A DNA stretch of 64,000 nucleotides from positions 22,440,545 through 22,504,544 of the forward strand of contig OX637404.1 in the NCBI GenBank assembly GCA_951799425.1, given 5' to 3'. This DNA is from Ilex aquifolium (taxonomy: Eukaryota; Streptophyta; Magnoliopsida; Aquifoliales; Aquifoliaceae). Of this stretch, positions 48,820 through 61,509 are shown piece after piece. Each line of letters starts with the position of its first letter. Positions within the stretch are counted from its first letter, which is position 1. The notes under the pieces are model-generated. The model made no database searches. It was given only the letters and a program-made list of their open reading frames with translations, and was not told where the DNA came from. The translations under genes were made by a program, and so were the position numbers.

Positions 48820-51062
48820 GTATAGTTATAGGACTATGTTTGTCCATTTGTGGGGTATTGAGCGTGGTTACCAAAGTCACATCTTTGTGGGTCTTATTCA
48901 CTTTCTAAGGCATGGTAGTTAATCATGTCTCTAACAAGACCATTACTACATACGTGGTCACTAGCACTACTCTAAATGTGTTGCACCTTAAAGATATGAT
49001 TTTTATTGCTCTTAACTGGTGCAAGTCTTAAATCATTACGGGTTCAATCAAATAATAAAAATCTCCTCTCCCTCAACTTATTGGGAGGTCAGAAATTACG
49101 TATTAGTTTGAATAACTGAAGTCTTATCTTGTAATTGAGAAGTTAGACGTTTAAACCCGTCACATGTAAAATATGCATTACGAAAAAAGATTAGCACTAA
49201 CAACATCTAAGATCTTGAATTCAACCTGCACTAAATCACTTCCAACACCCTCCATTCAGTAAATAGTATTTCTTTTTGTGTGTCGGGTAGCGCACATTAA
49301 GATTTGTCGAGTGATTGTCCAAAAAAGGTATAAAACCATGCTTTCATATTAATTTTGATTGATAAACACTAAGGCTCTTCTCCAAAATTTCAACTCAATT
49401 GATGTAACATTCACCATTCCATCAGCTTCGGAGTTCAAATCTGTCATGAACACGTATTTACTAGTTTTGGGATAACCATTGAGATAGAAGTATCAAAAAT
49501 TTGAGTAGATTAAATGCTCCTCATAATAAATTGATTGCAACCAATATGAATTAGACTAATCAGCTTCTTTTGCTATCATCTCCAATATTCTTTGTCCATT
49601 TCCTGTACTGTTCTTTTCAACTTCAGTCAAATTACTCATGGCTACCTCTAATTTTTCAAAAACTGCCATCATTTATCAACCTAACACCGGCGGACAGGCA
49701 ACAGGCAACAGGCAACAGGCATAAGATTTACACTCTTCCCCTATCTCACCCCACAACCCGCTCACCCTGCACCACCAACGCCGGTAATATGTCTATTATT
49801 TCTAGAGAGAGGATGAGAGAGGAAGACAAGATTAAAAGAGAAGAGAAAGTAGGAAGCCCAAGAGAGAGAATTGTGAGAGAAGATTACAGATAAGAGAAGA
49901 GAAAGCTGGAAACTGTAAGAGAGAGTGGTTAAAAACAAGAATGGCATGTAATATTAAAATTTAAAAAAAGAAAACCAAAACAAAATGGTTGAAAGTTTGG
50001 AGACCATTCAGACACTACTGCATGGGCAACACTGTAATAGGATTTAAGATTCAACCTCATCCACTCACAGAAGTTTGCTTATCAGAAAGAAATAGTAACA
50101 CTAAACAGTTTAGAATTCTCATTAGGACAAGGCCAATCCAGATAATATTGCATTGAGCTTCATCATGATTTGTACTGTAAGGATGCAGAGACATGCCATA
50201 GGCAATCTATATGCCCTCTGGTGCAATTTCTCTAAGTTATTAGGAGAATTATGCATACTTAAGCAGCTCAAAGTTTCAATCATTTTTCACAAATTTCTTC
50301 AGCCAGCACCACATGCTAAAACTTAAGATGTGCCCTTACACATACCAGTGCCAACTATCGCTGCCTGTTTTTGTAACGTAAATTAGCCCATAGTCTATAT
50401 CATCAGACCTTATATCATTTTGGCATTCCTTCACTCCCGAATTGACTACCAAGCCTGCACCCCAACCAATGTTATTCGGCTAAGTCCAGAAAGTCCTGTA
50501 AACAGCTTAAGTGGTAGGCTAATTTTGTGGCCTACAGACAAAGCAATAAGGGTTGATTATATTACCCCCACAAAGGAAAAACAGATTTCATTTTTATTAA
50601 ATCTCTACTGCATTATGAAAGAGCTAAGCTCTTTAAAAGCTAACAGTTCCTTGATTTTCACAGAGAAAGTTCCATTTCCGGATAGACACTGATGGCAAAT
50701 GGCACTTCCAACAATCTTCAACTGGTTAATTTGGCATAAAACCCAATTTGTCTGTCATCTAACAGTAAACCCACTTACCACTGAAAACATTCAAATGAAA
50801 TAAGCTTCCAAAACTTAAAAGTGTAGAGATAAGGAGATGTAGAGATAAGAGGGGAGATTATTGTTCCTGACATCCTTTATCAGGAAAACTAATCAACTCA
50901 GAGAGATTTCTTCCTCTTCTTCAAAGAGAAGGCAATCTCTTCATTTTGTTAAACAAAATATTCGGAAAGAAATATATCATCAATTTTGATAAGTTTATAG
51001 ATAACCAGTTATAATGTGTTTACCCTATTTACCTCTCGCTCAGAATCATGCCATGACTTTGA
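48820..51062. other. Spacer, no gene recognised
   Basis: Open frames at 49570-49893 and 50420-50692 do not resemble known proteins. A short CAGGCAA tandem repeat lies at about 49695-49720. No element ends are seen. Confidence 0.4.
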
Positions 51063-51070
51063 CTCGGTTG

Positions 51071-51740
51071 CAAGGGCGGAGCCAGAATTCTATCTGAGAG
51101 GGGGCAAGAATATGAATGAAAAATTAATTAATTGAGATAACAAAAATTTGGATATTAATTAATAAGGAGTAAATTGGGTATTATATTTATAAAAGTAAAA
51201 CACATTAAAATTGTATGAAATTTCAAGAATCGACTATTATTGTTCAGTTTCATGACATAAAATTCTCAATAGTTTTCTTTTAATGTAGTTGAGAAATTGA
51301 TCTTTTGGAATAACTTAAATTGATCTTTCGGGTTAGTACATTTTATTAGTTGCATTAATTTGTGTGATACTAATTTTTGAGCCAACAATCTATAAAAAAA
51401 AATTGATAGACAACTATACAACTGTTTTTAAAGAATAAGAGGAAGGATATTAAATAATAAAGGTGTCTTCGGTTAATATATGAGTTAGGGTGTTTTACAT
51501 TTGATTTATTATTTAGTCTAAAAATAAAATATTTATTTCAGTAAATTAGAGGTCAATGTACCACTAACTTACCGAAAAGAAAATAGACCAAGGCCATCAT
51601 GCAAATTTTCAAAGACTTAAAAGGGGGCAATGTAATCAACTAAATATAATTTATTTTTCTGATACAGTAAATATGTAGTATTTCTTCAAAATTGAGTGGG
51701 GGCAACTGCCCCCACAATGACCCAAGTACCTCCGCCCCTG
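51071..51740. mobile_element. Non-autonomous hAT, CAGGGGCGGAGC family
   Basis: Left end CAAGGGCGGAGCCAGAA and the complement of the right end CAGGGGCGGAGGTACTT are TIRs. The flanks CTCGGTTG (51063-51070) and CTCGATTC (51741-51748) match at 6 of 8. A subterminal TTGCCCCCAC motif like that of the 22019 element occurs near the right end. It is 670 bp with no coding potential. Confidence 0.78.
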
Positions 51741-51748
51741 CTCGATTC

Positions 51749-52167
51749 AAATTATATATAAGCTCTCCATGGCTTCATGCAAAGTATACGAGTATATTTT
51801 TGGGTTAGGGAGGTCTAAAACTGCTTCATGTCTTAAATTTTAAAGAAACACTTGCTAATAATTATAAGCATAAAGATTACGTGCTCAACAAATAAAATTA
51901 TTTTATTATATACTAATTGGAACTTGATCCAAAACAGGGACGAGACTGGGGAGGGGGGGAGTGACGTATGGGTGAGTCTAATTCTCCGAACGAAGTAGGA
52001 TATTATTGTACATACTTCAATGAATAAACTCTGTGATTCCATGGAACTTCATTGGCAAGTGAAACATACTAGGGTTAAAAAACAAATATGTGTTCACCAT
52101 TGCATACCGGAAAGAACTGTTTACCTCTGCCTTGACCACTTTCTGCTCCCCATAAGTCTTTTTACCA
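51749..52167. other. 3' flank of the hydrolase gene
   Basis: Likely contains the 3' UTR of the minus-strand hydrolase gene near 52167. Nothing else is recognised. Confidence 0.4.
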
Positions 52168-55100
52168 TCAACTCACATTTTCTTGCAAGAACTTGCAAAG
52201 CTCTTCAGCAACTAGATTGGGATACTCTTCCTGTGGAAGGAGAGCACCTGGCACCTCAACAAATTTACTCACTCCTTTGGCTTCCTTGAGAGCCTCCATC
52301 TCTGCTTTTGACCTCTTCGGAGAGCCAGCAGTCGACATAACTAGAACCGGTATTCTTCCCTCTAACCCAGCAAAGAGTTCAAGGAATTCTTCTCGAGACT
52401 TCACTGGGTCAAGAAGACCTGTCAAGAAAGCAGCAGGCACATAACGGGCACCTTTTCGTTTTGTCAGTGCACATCTGCTGTCAATAATATCTGGAGTCAC
52501 ATTTTCAGGATCTGCATAAACGTGAGATTTGTATTGGGATTGGATTGCCTTCTCATTGCTGACAAGTACATTGTACATCATCCAACCGACAGCAGGGGCC
52601 CTTAAGGTTCCCCTAAGCAGCCCATACCTGTAGATTTTCGCAAGAAACAAAGGTGAGACTAGGTTGACCAAGCACATCAATCATGAAAAAGATGGTGTTC
52701 AGAAAATTTGTTCGAACATATAAGAAGTCCAATCAAAAGGTTGACCACCACAGAGCAGAAATGATTACAATGCCAAACTGAAGCCCTTTCACTCAATGGC
52801 TAAACAAAAAGATCTCATAGATTAGGCGTAACACATTGGACCATTTAGCAACACACAGCTGAACATTACCGTCTGAGGGACTAATAAGAAGAGAATCACC
52901 TATAGTAAACTCTGGTCTTAGAATTGTATTACAGAAAGCAATGCAGCAGGGAATAGAAATACTTACATAGTGCAAGACCCTCATATTTGGTTATACCTGG
53001 GCATGGCCAGGGTATTCTAGAAATCTAGCCCACATGCGCCAGATTCTCCTGGCCCAGTCCTTACCCATGGTCCTTTTTATATTTTTAAAATTTGAAAAAC
53101 TTATTTTCTTTGATTTTTCATTAAAATTGTGATGGGCCAATTTTTTCCAGGCGGGTCACGCATCCATGTCCACCCCTAGTTTGGTATTACAAGAGGATTG
53201 AAAGCGAGCATATACTATAGTAATGGACACCTGTAAATAAACCTTGAGTCCGAATACAAGCATATAGAATTTAGGAACTACCTTGTTTCCATGTTGGAAT
53301 CTCGACCAAACACAATAGGAAGGGGACCAGCCCAGGTGGGTGCAACAGCAGCAATGGCGGTCGGCTTCACCAAACCCTTTGTTGCAGCACGAACTGCTAT
53401 TGTGGCAGCATGTCCTCCTCCAAAAATGACTAATTCATTTTCTGTTTAGGAGCAAAAGATGTTAGCTAGATATATTGCCAGATGATAGTTCATATGAACA
53501 AACAAAATTTTCTTTGAAGCTCCAGTACAGCTTTTATGGAACTTCTAGAAATATGATCCTATTAGGAAGGTTATTAGTATAAAATTTCCCTGTTTACCCA
53601 ACAGAGTAACTGTTTAAACTTGAGTAAAATATATATGATACAGATAGGCAAAAAAAAGTAAACCAAGAAAGAAAGAATTCAAACTCCCATAAAAGAGTGT
53701 GTGAATATAGGATTTGACAGACTCATAAATCCAGAAATCAGAAGGAACCAATGTTGCAAACAGATGAGCTCCAACTCAGATGATCAACACAATGGAGTCC
53801 AGAGAAAAAGCATTGACAGCAGAGTAATTCATGCAATACACCTTGAAGGAGAGGAAAAGAGATAATAAAGATACATTATGTTTGTCCAGGAATTCAGGGC
53901 AACACATTGGTGTATAAGTTAAAAAACTTAAAAAGCTAGCCTCTACACTTGAATTACAATGCTAGGATAAGATTGTTTTTCCATAAACCTCACCAAAGCA
54001 TCTGAAACTAAACACAGATGATGGAGATTGATGATAATCGGGTGCTAAAGAAATTCCTACTCCTAACTCTATTATACCTCAGTAGAAAAAGCAGTCAAGC
54101 AATTTAAAAGATTGAAACAAAGAAAAAAAACTTTCAAACTGGACAGAGACATATCTTACTATACTATAAAACAAACAAATTAGATGGGAGAGACTCTCTC
54201 AAGCCTTCCTCCTTTTCTTTTTTTCTAGAATTTTGAATTTTTTAATTAACTTCCTCAAATCAATTTCTAACATGTGTACACTTTTAAAATCATCCACTAA
54301 CACATTTCTCCACATAACTGACACTCGGTTACCTAATCCCTCTCCAACTCTGTTTCCCATCTCCATTGTCTCACTCTCTAACCCGTTTCTATCTCTCTCG
54401 CCTGATTCTATCTGTCTCACTCTCTCCTCTTTTACTCCTGCCTCCTCTTTCTCTCCACCCAGTATTCTTGGGGTTTCCCTCCCTCACTCACCAGCACTAT
54501 TTTTCAATTAATTTTGCAAAATGTCTCCAATTCACCGATAATTTTCTTGAAATCTGAACAGATTTCATTTTTTCGGTAAGTAACATAGTTTCATGTTTTG
54601 CGTTTTGATTGGGTTACATATTCTTGAAGACTAGATAATTCCTTATCAATTTAATAATGCCCAGGCAAGTCATGTGGATTGTAAACTTCTGATTTAACAA
54701 GGTATACTGAGGTGAATGTCTATGTTCTGCCTCTTGCCCAACAAGGCAACAAGATTTCACAAATGCGTGTCCTTTGCCCATTCATGATCCCATACTAAAT
54801 CTGTTTCCGTAAACCTGCTGCCATAACTGGTGGCATTGTCTAAGTACCCCTTGCAATATTTTTCAATGGTTATAGACCTTGCAGTTTACTTCCAATGCTT
54901 TGGGTATAACAAGTCACTGAAACAATCTCTCTGCTAGCAGGGGTAAGGCTGCGTACATCTAACCCTTCTCAGACCCCGCAATGGTGGTAGCCTCGCGCAC
55001 GGGGTACACCCGCTTTGGGTATAACAAGTGCTCTTTACATTTTCAATTTTAAGTTCTACTTGTGTAATCCAGTTTTTAGAATTTTGAGGTGTTCCACATG

Positions 55101-58100
55101 TCTTGATAAAACATGATAAATTTGTTTTCTTAATGTCTCTTATTTTAATAGCCGTCCATCGCACGGGGGCCACACTACCAATTTAAAACACTAATCATTC
55201 GTAAACCAACATCTACAATACCTGAAAGACTGCAACATAGTATAGCCTACAATGTGATATGCAGTACATGACCTTTAACTTCCTTGAAGCAGCAAAAGAA
55301 TCATGGTTCACGATAAATTAGACTATCTCAAAAAAATGTCAGCATGGTCTCAAAAAATTAGTTGACAATCTCAAAAGAGTACACTAAGAAATTCAACACC
55401 CTTACTGCATATATTTGACTACAAAATGGCTATAGAAGCGATCACTGTGATCAACTATGTGGTAGCAAGCAACTGAGTCATTGCATATTTTACAAAACAT
55501 TCTCCTCCATATTTGCCAGATGTTTGTCGAATTTCTCATAGACCATAATTCTACATAACTACACTATTCCTTTCACAATAGATATCAAAAATATCATGCG
55601 CACTTAGATTTTAAAGCAAACATCTACTGTCATTTAAAAATCACGCAATTTTATTAACTATTTTTCTTTAATTTTGGTTTCTGATTATCCCATAAACACT
55701 CTTAGACATCACAAATCGATTTACTAGAATTTAGATCCAGTAGATTTTCTTCATCTCATTGTTCCCTTACATATTACATTGGCTCAACTCATAATAATTA
55801 GATTCCCTATCTCCTTTAATGGGCGTAGTCTATGAATTACGGATACTTTTCAAGGGGTAAAGTATCGGTATCAGATACGTATCGGATCGGATATACGTCC
55901 AATACATCGAGATATGTATATGATAAGGCTAGGAAGCATCCTATAATTAAGAAGAAATAAAATTTGAATTTCAAATACGTCGGGGATACGGGATGGGATA
56001 TAGCAGGGTATTATGTATATTTTTTAAAATAACCGGGGCACCGGAAGGTCCGAAATAAATAATTTTGGGCCCTTATTTGTAAAAAAAGAAAAAAGAAAAA
56101 ACTCTAAGTCAATTGACAGAGTCCCCCCACTTACTCAACAAACATCAATCTTTCTCTCACCTCCAGCGGCCTCTCTCGTGACTTCGACGCGTCTCTCCTC
56201 CCTGCTGGTACTTTGAAGTGCAGCTTTGATGAGTTACGACTCTCTCCAATCTCCTCTCTACTGTCTAGTGTCCAGGTATCAATCGGTGCCTATATCATCT
56301 CTTTTTCTTTGTATATTGTTTCTCTACATCTTTCTTTCGTCTTTCTACCAATGATTAGCACTCATCTTTTGCAATTAAGGTTTGCAAAACAAACTTTGGG
56401 GTTTTGAATTAGGGTTTGTAATTAGGGTCTTTTTGCACTTTACAATTACAACAGTGTTTCTTCTGGGTTTTTTTTTTTTTGTTATATATTAGGAACTAAT
56501 CAAAATATTGTAAAGAAACTTAGAAAGATTTTCGAGTGTAGCATGGTTGGAAATTGGACCTTTTGTTGTTTCTTTGAGAACCTCCACCTATTGCCTTGCA
56601 ATCTGATTATCTGAGGGCCTGAGGTACTCTTCTATTTGACTTGATGTTGGATTATTTTGTGTATGGTGTTTAATTTTTGGGTGTAGTTTGGTGATGGTGT
56701 TAACTGTTGATTGTTGAATTATTTTCTAGATGGTGATGGGTGTTGAATTTTCAGCTTGGTGTTGAGTATTGACTATTGAATTATTTTTTATATGGTGTTG
56801 CATGTTGTAAATTAACATTGGTTTTATTATTTTTTATATGGTGTTGAATGAGTACGAGTACGAAAAGTATGAGCTCAACTTGTGGAAGTGAAAGTGACAC
56901 TCCCACTAATTAAGATGATAATGCTCCTCTTTGAAGTTATGTTACTAAAGCAGAAAAAATGGGGATGGAGGTGGAAATCTAAATTCCAATGCAATTTCTG
57001 TCAAAATGAGTACTGGGATCATATTTTCGTGTTAAGGTACATTTATAGAAAATTATGGTCATGGAATTAGAGTGTGCCCTAAAGTGACTTCCCAACATCT
57101 TGTTGAGATGCAAATGGTAGTTGAAGAAGAAGATGATAGGATTAAAATAACTATGCCCCAGCAAGTTCCTTTGCCACCTTCCCCTTTCCAGCCCCTGCAA
57201 CTAGGAGTATGGGGATACCAGAAATTGGAACACTTAGAATGGAATGTTTTGAACCAAGAAAAAAAAAGGCAACTGGAACTAGTAATTTGGAGAAGCATTT
57301 AACTTGAATGCTCGGGAAGAATTGCACTCCCACATTAAATGAATGTTTTATTCAAGTGGCTTGCCTTTTTACTTAGCTAGGAACTCATATTAAGTGAGTT
57401 CTTATACATTTGTTGTCACTAATTTAATTACTGGTTATGTACCACCTGGTTACAATGCATTGAGGACCACGTTACTTTAAAAGGAAAGGGCGCATGTAGA
57501 AAGGTTGTTGGAACCAACTAAACTGTCATGGAAAAAAAAGGGTGAGCATTGTTACAAATGGGTGGACTGATTCACAAAGAAGACCTCTTATCAATTTCAT
57601 GCCTGCATCAGAATTTGGGACAATGCTCTTGAAAGTTATCAACTGTGAGGGTGAGGTCAAAGATAAGTTTTTATTGAGAACATAATTAGTCAAGTAATTA
57701 AAGAAGTTGAACCTCAAAATGTGGTTCAAATAATTACTAATAATACTCCTATTTGTTCTTCTACTAGATTAATCATTCAAAATGAGTTCAAACATATCCA
57801 AAAGACGCCCTGTGTTTTTCACACATTGAATCTTTCCGTTAAGAATATTTGTGCTACAAAAAATCTTGAGAGGAATGCAATTACTTTATGAGGGATGCCA
57901 CTGAATTACAGAAGTTGTTGGAGATTTAGTAACTATCAAAAGTTTCATCTTGAACATGAATCATTCTTCGAGGTTGTTTATCTTCAATGAGTTTGTGTCT
58001 TTAAAGTTGCTTGTTGTTGCAAACTCGTTTTGCATCTACTATTGTAATGCTTAAACGATTTAAACTCATCAAACGTGGTCTTCCAGCAATGGTGATTAGT

Positions 58101-60357
58101 GAGAAATGGTCTTCTTACAAAGAAGATGATGTTGTGAAAATGACATTTGTGAAAAAAAACTTCTTGAGTGACATTGGTGGGATAAGTTATGTAATATACT
58201 TTCTTTCACATTGTCAATTTATGAGATGTTGAGGATTTGTGATACAGACATACCATGTCTTCATTTAGTTTATGAAATATGGGGCACAATGATTGAAAAG
58301 GTGAAGACAACTATATATAGGCATGAAGGGAAGCAAGAAAATGCAAGGTCAATTTTTTATGATGTGGTACATCAGGTTCTAGTGGAGAGATGGGCTAAAA
58401 GTAACACACCTCTTCATTGTCTTGCACATTGCTTCAATCCAAGGAGACAACTTTCTTATTAGTTTTTACTCTTAAAGTACCTTTTTTTTTTATCGAGTTA
58501 TATCATTTAGTTTAAATAATATAATTAGTTTTGATATCTTCTAATTTTGCAATATAAGTATTATAGTGCAAAGTGACTAGATGAAAATTCCAATCGTGTT
58601 CCTCCTCGCAAGGATGAAGAGATTTCATCTATGAGAAGTAAATGCTTCCAAAGCTACTTTCTGAATCCACAAGAGAGAATGATGGTTAATACTGCGTATC
58701 CTAAGTTCTCTGATTGTTTGGATCAATTTGGAGACCACAGATCAATTTGGAGACCAGATCAATTTGGAGACCACGACTCAGGAGTAAATAGAGGATTAAT
58801 GGAACCTCTCATGTGGTGGTTTTCTCATAGGTCTCCTACACCAATGCTTCAATCTTTAGCATTGAAATTACTTGGCCAACCTTATTTCTCATCGTGCCGT
58901 GAAAGAAATTGAAGTATTTTACTTACTTCCATGAAAATGAACAAAATCATATCACTTCATGCTCAAGATTTGGTTTTGTACATAACAATCTTCGTCTCTT
59001 ATCAAGGAGAAGTAAACAATATATGGAAGGAGCTACGAAGTTATGGGGCATTGGTGGAGATGGATTTGATTCATTGGAGGGTTCTACGTTGCTTGAAGTT
59101 GCAACTCTTTCACTTTGATGAGCCAAAGATGGAAGCTATACTATTCCAAGATGGAGGGGATGGAAATGAAGACAATATTGGGGAAAAATCTTAGTAACAA
59201 GAAGAGACTGTTTTTTGTTTCTTGACTTGAAATAGAATGGTTTCTTTCGTTTATGCATGGACATGATATCTTTTTTTATTTTGGAGTATGCAACCATTTT
59301 GGATATTATGCAATATGAATGTGTAGAAAGTATGATTTATGAATGATTGAATGGTTAGTTATTATTATATATCTTGTGATTCACATTATAAATTATAATT
59401 ATTGCATTAAATATAATAATAAAATTTTTAAAAAAATATAATTTTATGAACGTATTCTAGCCGTACATGTATCTTTTTTTTAGGTTTTTTCGTATCGTCG
59501 TATCCCTATCCCGTATCCGTGTTTCATTGGTCGTAGTTCTCATGCTCATCAAACGGTTCGTCAATTAAGAGACTCTCATGTACTATATTCTCCATCAATT
59601 CTTGACCACAGCCGTCAATTAGTACATCCCTTTGGAAGGTTTTGAATTGAGGAAATTAGGGAATCCACGAAGGATCCAAATCACAACAAGACTGGTGTAA
59701 TTTCCACAAGATTTCCTTGGCAAAATATGGAAAGCACAATACAAAACTGAACCGACATTCTAGAACTACTATTATACCCACCTGAGCAGCTTACTGGACT
59801 ATCGGGTGCATTCACCAAATCAACCAGGAATTTTTCCATTACATCGGCATTGTAATCCAGCTTCGGCCTATCAGAGTAACCCAAACCAGGCCAATCAATT
59901 ATAGTAGCTCTCCAATTAACTTTACCATCTCGTTTAACAATATATTTAGCAACTAATCTCCATTCTTCCACAGTGCTAACATCAGAAATTGTTGGTACCA
60001 TAAGAATATTTTTAGCAGGCTCCGTGCTTTCCTTTTCATGTTCTTCATAGTAGATATCAATCAAATTATCTTTGAATTTCCACTGCCAATTATTAGTCTG
60101 AAAGAAAAAAGATGAAAAAAAGATCATTACAAAACCAATTAGCACCCAAGTTTCAATTTTGAATTTATATTCACCTTAGATGAGGTCTTCGATTTGTCGG
60201 CGACTGACGCAGTTGAGTAGTCCAAGGAAGTCGAAGCCTTAACGGTTAGGGACTTTGGAAATGATGCGGTTTGAAATAGAGAGGCTCGGTAGGATTTGAA
60301 GGAAAGTGCGAGTGATGAAGAAGATGAAGAGAAATGAAGAATTGCGGAGGCGGCCAT
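52168..60357 (-). CDS. Plastid-type alpha/beta-hydrolase-fold protein
   Basis: Four exons, 60175-60357, 59782-60097, 53282-53441 and 52168-52627, join in phase at GT-AG borders to give 372 residues. Residues 1 to ~45 are Ser/Ala-rich and nearly free of acidic residues, like a chloroplast transit peptide. The fold is indicated by WQWKFKDNLIDIYYEE, DWPGLGYSDRP, NELVIFGGGHAATIAVRAA, APTWAGPLPIVFGR and VPGALLPQEEYP. The nucleophile elbow, normally GxSxG, reads GGGHA (174-178), and no histidine is seen in the usual C-terminal place, so a Ser-Asp-His triad seems absent; a non-hydrolytic or unusual role is inferred. The protein matches a plant family I know only as a generic alpha/beta-hydrolase. 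Intron 2 (53442-59781) is 6.3 kb and transposon-filled. Intron 1 is 77 bp and intron 3 is 654 bp. Confidence 0.92.
52995..53179. mobile_element. Small hAT-like MITE in intron 3
   Basis: The complement of the right end, CTAGGGGTGGACATGGATGC, is typical of TAGGGGTG hAT MITEs. The left end (ACCTGGGCATGGCCAGG) is a diverged inverted copy. The flanks TTTGGTTA (about 52986) and TTTGGTAT (53180) match at 6 of 8. It lies between exons 3 and 4 of the hydrolase gene. Confidence 0.5.
54915..55011 (+). mobile_element. 5'-truncated Au-type SINE, 18-bp TSD
   Basis: GGGTAAGGCTGCGTACAT followed by CAGACCCCGC and GCCTCGCGCAC is the conserved 3' half of the plant Au SINE family. The tRNA-like head is missing. 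Perfect flanking repeats GCTTTGGGTATAACAAGT occur at 54897-54914 and 55012-55029. It sits in intron 2 of the hydrolase gene, antisense to it. Confidence 0.88.
55830..59529 (+). mobile_element. Full-ended, decayed hAT transposon in intron 2
   Basis: Left end CTATGAATTACGGATAC and the complement of the right end CAATGAAACACGGATAC match at 14 of 17. The flanks GGCGTAGT (55822-55829) and GTCGTAGT (59530-59537) match at 7 of 8. Subterminal GTATCSG/CGGATAC motifs cluster at both ends. The plus strand holds transposase remnants: a BED finger (about 56985-57110, CNFCQNE, VCPKVTSQHLVEMQM), the DUF659-type region (about 57530-57690, TNGWTDSQRRPLINFMPASE), a middle region (57890-58450) and the hAT dimerisation domain (58890-59190, VHNNLRLLSR, GGDGFD). 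Frames are broken many times. Length is 3.7 kb. Confidence 0.92.
58721..58774 (+). repeat. Triplicated 17-19-bp unit within hAT transposase
   Basis: GATCAATTTGGAGACCA occurs three times in a row. Related transposases would be expected to have it once, so it is probably local slippage after the element lost function. Confidence 0.85.
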
Positions 60358-60689
60358 GGAAGGAGAAAGGATGGAGTGAGATTTAGGGTTTCAGAACACC
60401 GGAGAGAGAGAGAGAGATGAATTTCTATTGATTGTGTAGGGAGTAGGGACTGTATTCAGCATGGTTGTGGGAGTAGTTGAAAATGTCTGGGGCAGAGAAT
60501 TTTGACCGTTCGCAGTTGGATTTCTTGGGAAAAATATCAAAGGGAATTGTAGGGACAAAACGGTCAGACCACGAACAACACACTTTGTAAAATTAAAATT
60601 TAATTACTAATGTTATAATATTTATATTTTAAATAATAATTTTTTTTAATTATGCAGTTTAAAATAAAAATGAACAGAAAAAAAATAAA
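60358..60689. promoter_or_regulatory. Presumed promoter/5' leader of the hydrolase gene
   Basis: Upstream of the ATG at 60357. A GA/CT run (60402-60418) lies in the leader. No TATA box can be placed with confidence and the rest is AT-rich. Confidence 0.35.
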
Positions 60690-60890
60690 ATAGAGATAAA
60701 GGAGAGAGGAGTGTATTAATTGAGTTGATTTTTTTTAGTGAAAAAAATATATTAAAATGAATTTTGTACCACAAAATCAAAGTAAAAAAAAATTAGATTA
60801 ATTTTACCTATTGTTGTATTTTTATAAATAGATAATGAAAATTCAACATTTTAACTGTAATATTATATAAATTATGAGATAGATACATAT
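60690..60890. repeat. Half-copy of the 19.3-kb foldback family
   Basis: GAGTGTATTAATTGAGTT, TTGTTGTATTTTTATAAAT, AAATTCAAC and TGTAATATTA occur in the same order as in the right arm of the foldback at 19270-19860, with divergence and no matching second arm. Confidence 0.45.
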
Positions 60891-61037
60891 TTTGTATATA
60901 TCACGAGTCTCACTTATAGTCACTTGCCTCGCAATGTTGCATAAGATTTCCCGTCACTTTGATATTTAACTTAAACCTTTCGCAATGCGCACCTTCTTCA
61001 ATCTAACACTTTGTGCGTAGTATTTGACATCATAAAA

Positions 61038-61509
61038 TCTATATAATAAAGTAGCTTACAATTCCAATCTCAAAAGATAAATAAAATGACTTTTGCTATT
61101 CACGGTTGAAATCGCTTTAAATTTTATTTTAAAATTAATCTAACAACTAATATTAACACCCTAAATTTAATAGAAAAAATAGGGTCCTAAAAGTGTGTTT
61201 GGAGTGATTTTTTAAAAGCACTTCTATAAATTATTTCTCATAAATACTTTAAAAAAAATAATAGTGTTTGAAATCGCCCCACCACTACTTCTACCCCCAC
61301 CACCACCACCATCGCCACCGCCACCACCTTCGTCGTCGCCGCCACCACCACCACCATCGTTGCCGCCCTCGCCGTCATCACCGCCACCACAGTCATTGAC
61401 ACCCACTACAACCATCACTGTCTCTTACCACCACCACCTCTCACCCACATTACAAACCGATGCTATCATTTTTTATTACACTGTGTCTTCAGGCATAGGC
61501 AATAACTAG
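61038..61509 (+). mobile_element. Non-autonomous Helitron, first of a tandem pair
   Basis: Starts TCTATATAATAAAGTAGC after an A and ends with a hairpin (CTGTGTC-TTCA-GGCATAG) then CAATAACTAG. The interior has CCACCACC/CCGCCACC repeats (61275-61400) giving a spurious Pro/Ser-rich frame. It is followed immediately by a second copy, so the CTAG of one abuts the TC of the next. No Rep/helicase is present. Confidence 0.85.

Noticed and set aside
50420-50692. 90-residue frame
   Set aside because: No family resemblance, no splice or start context.
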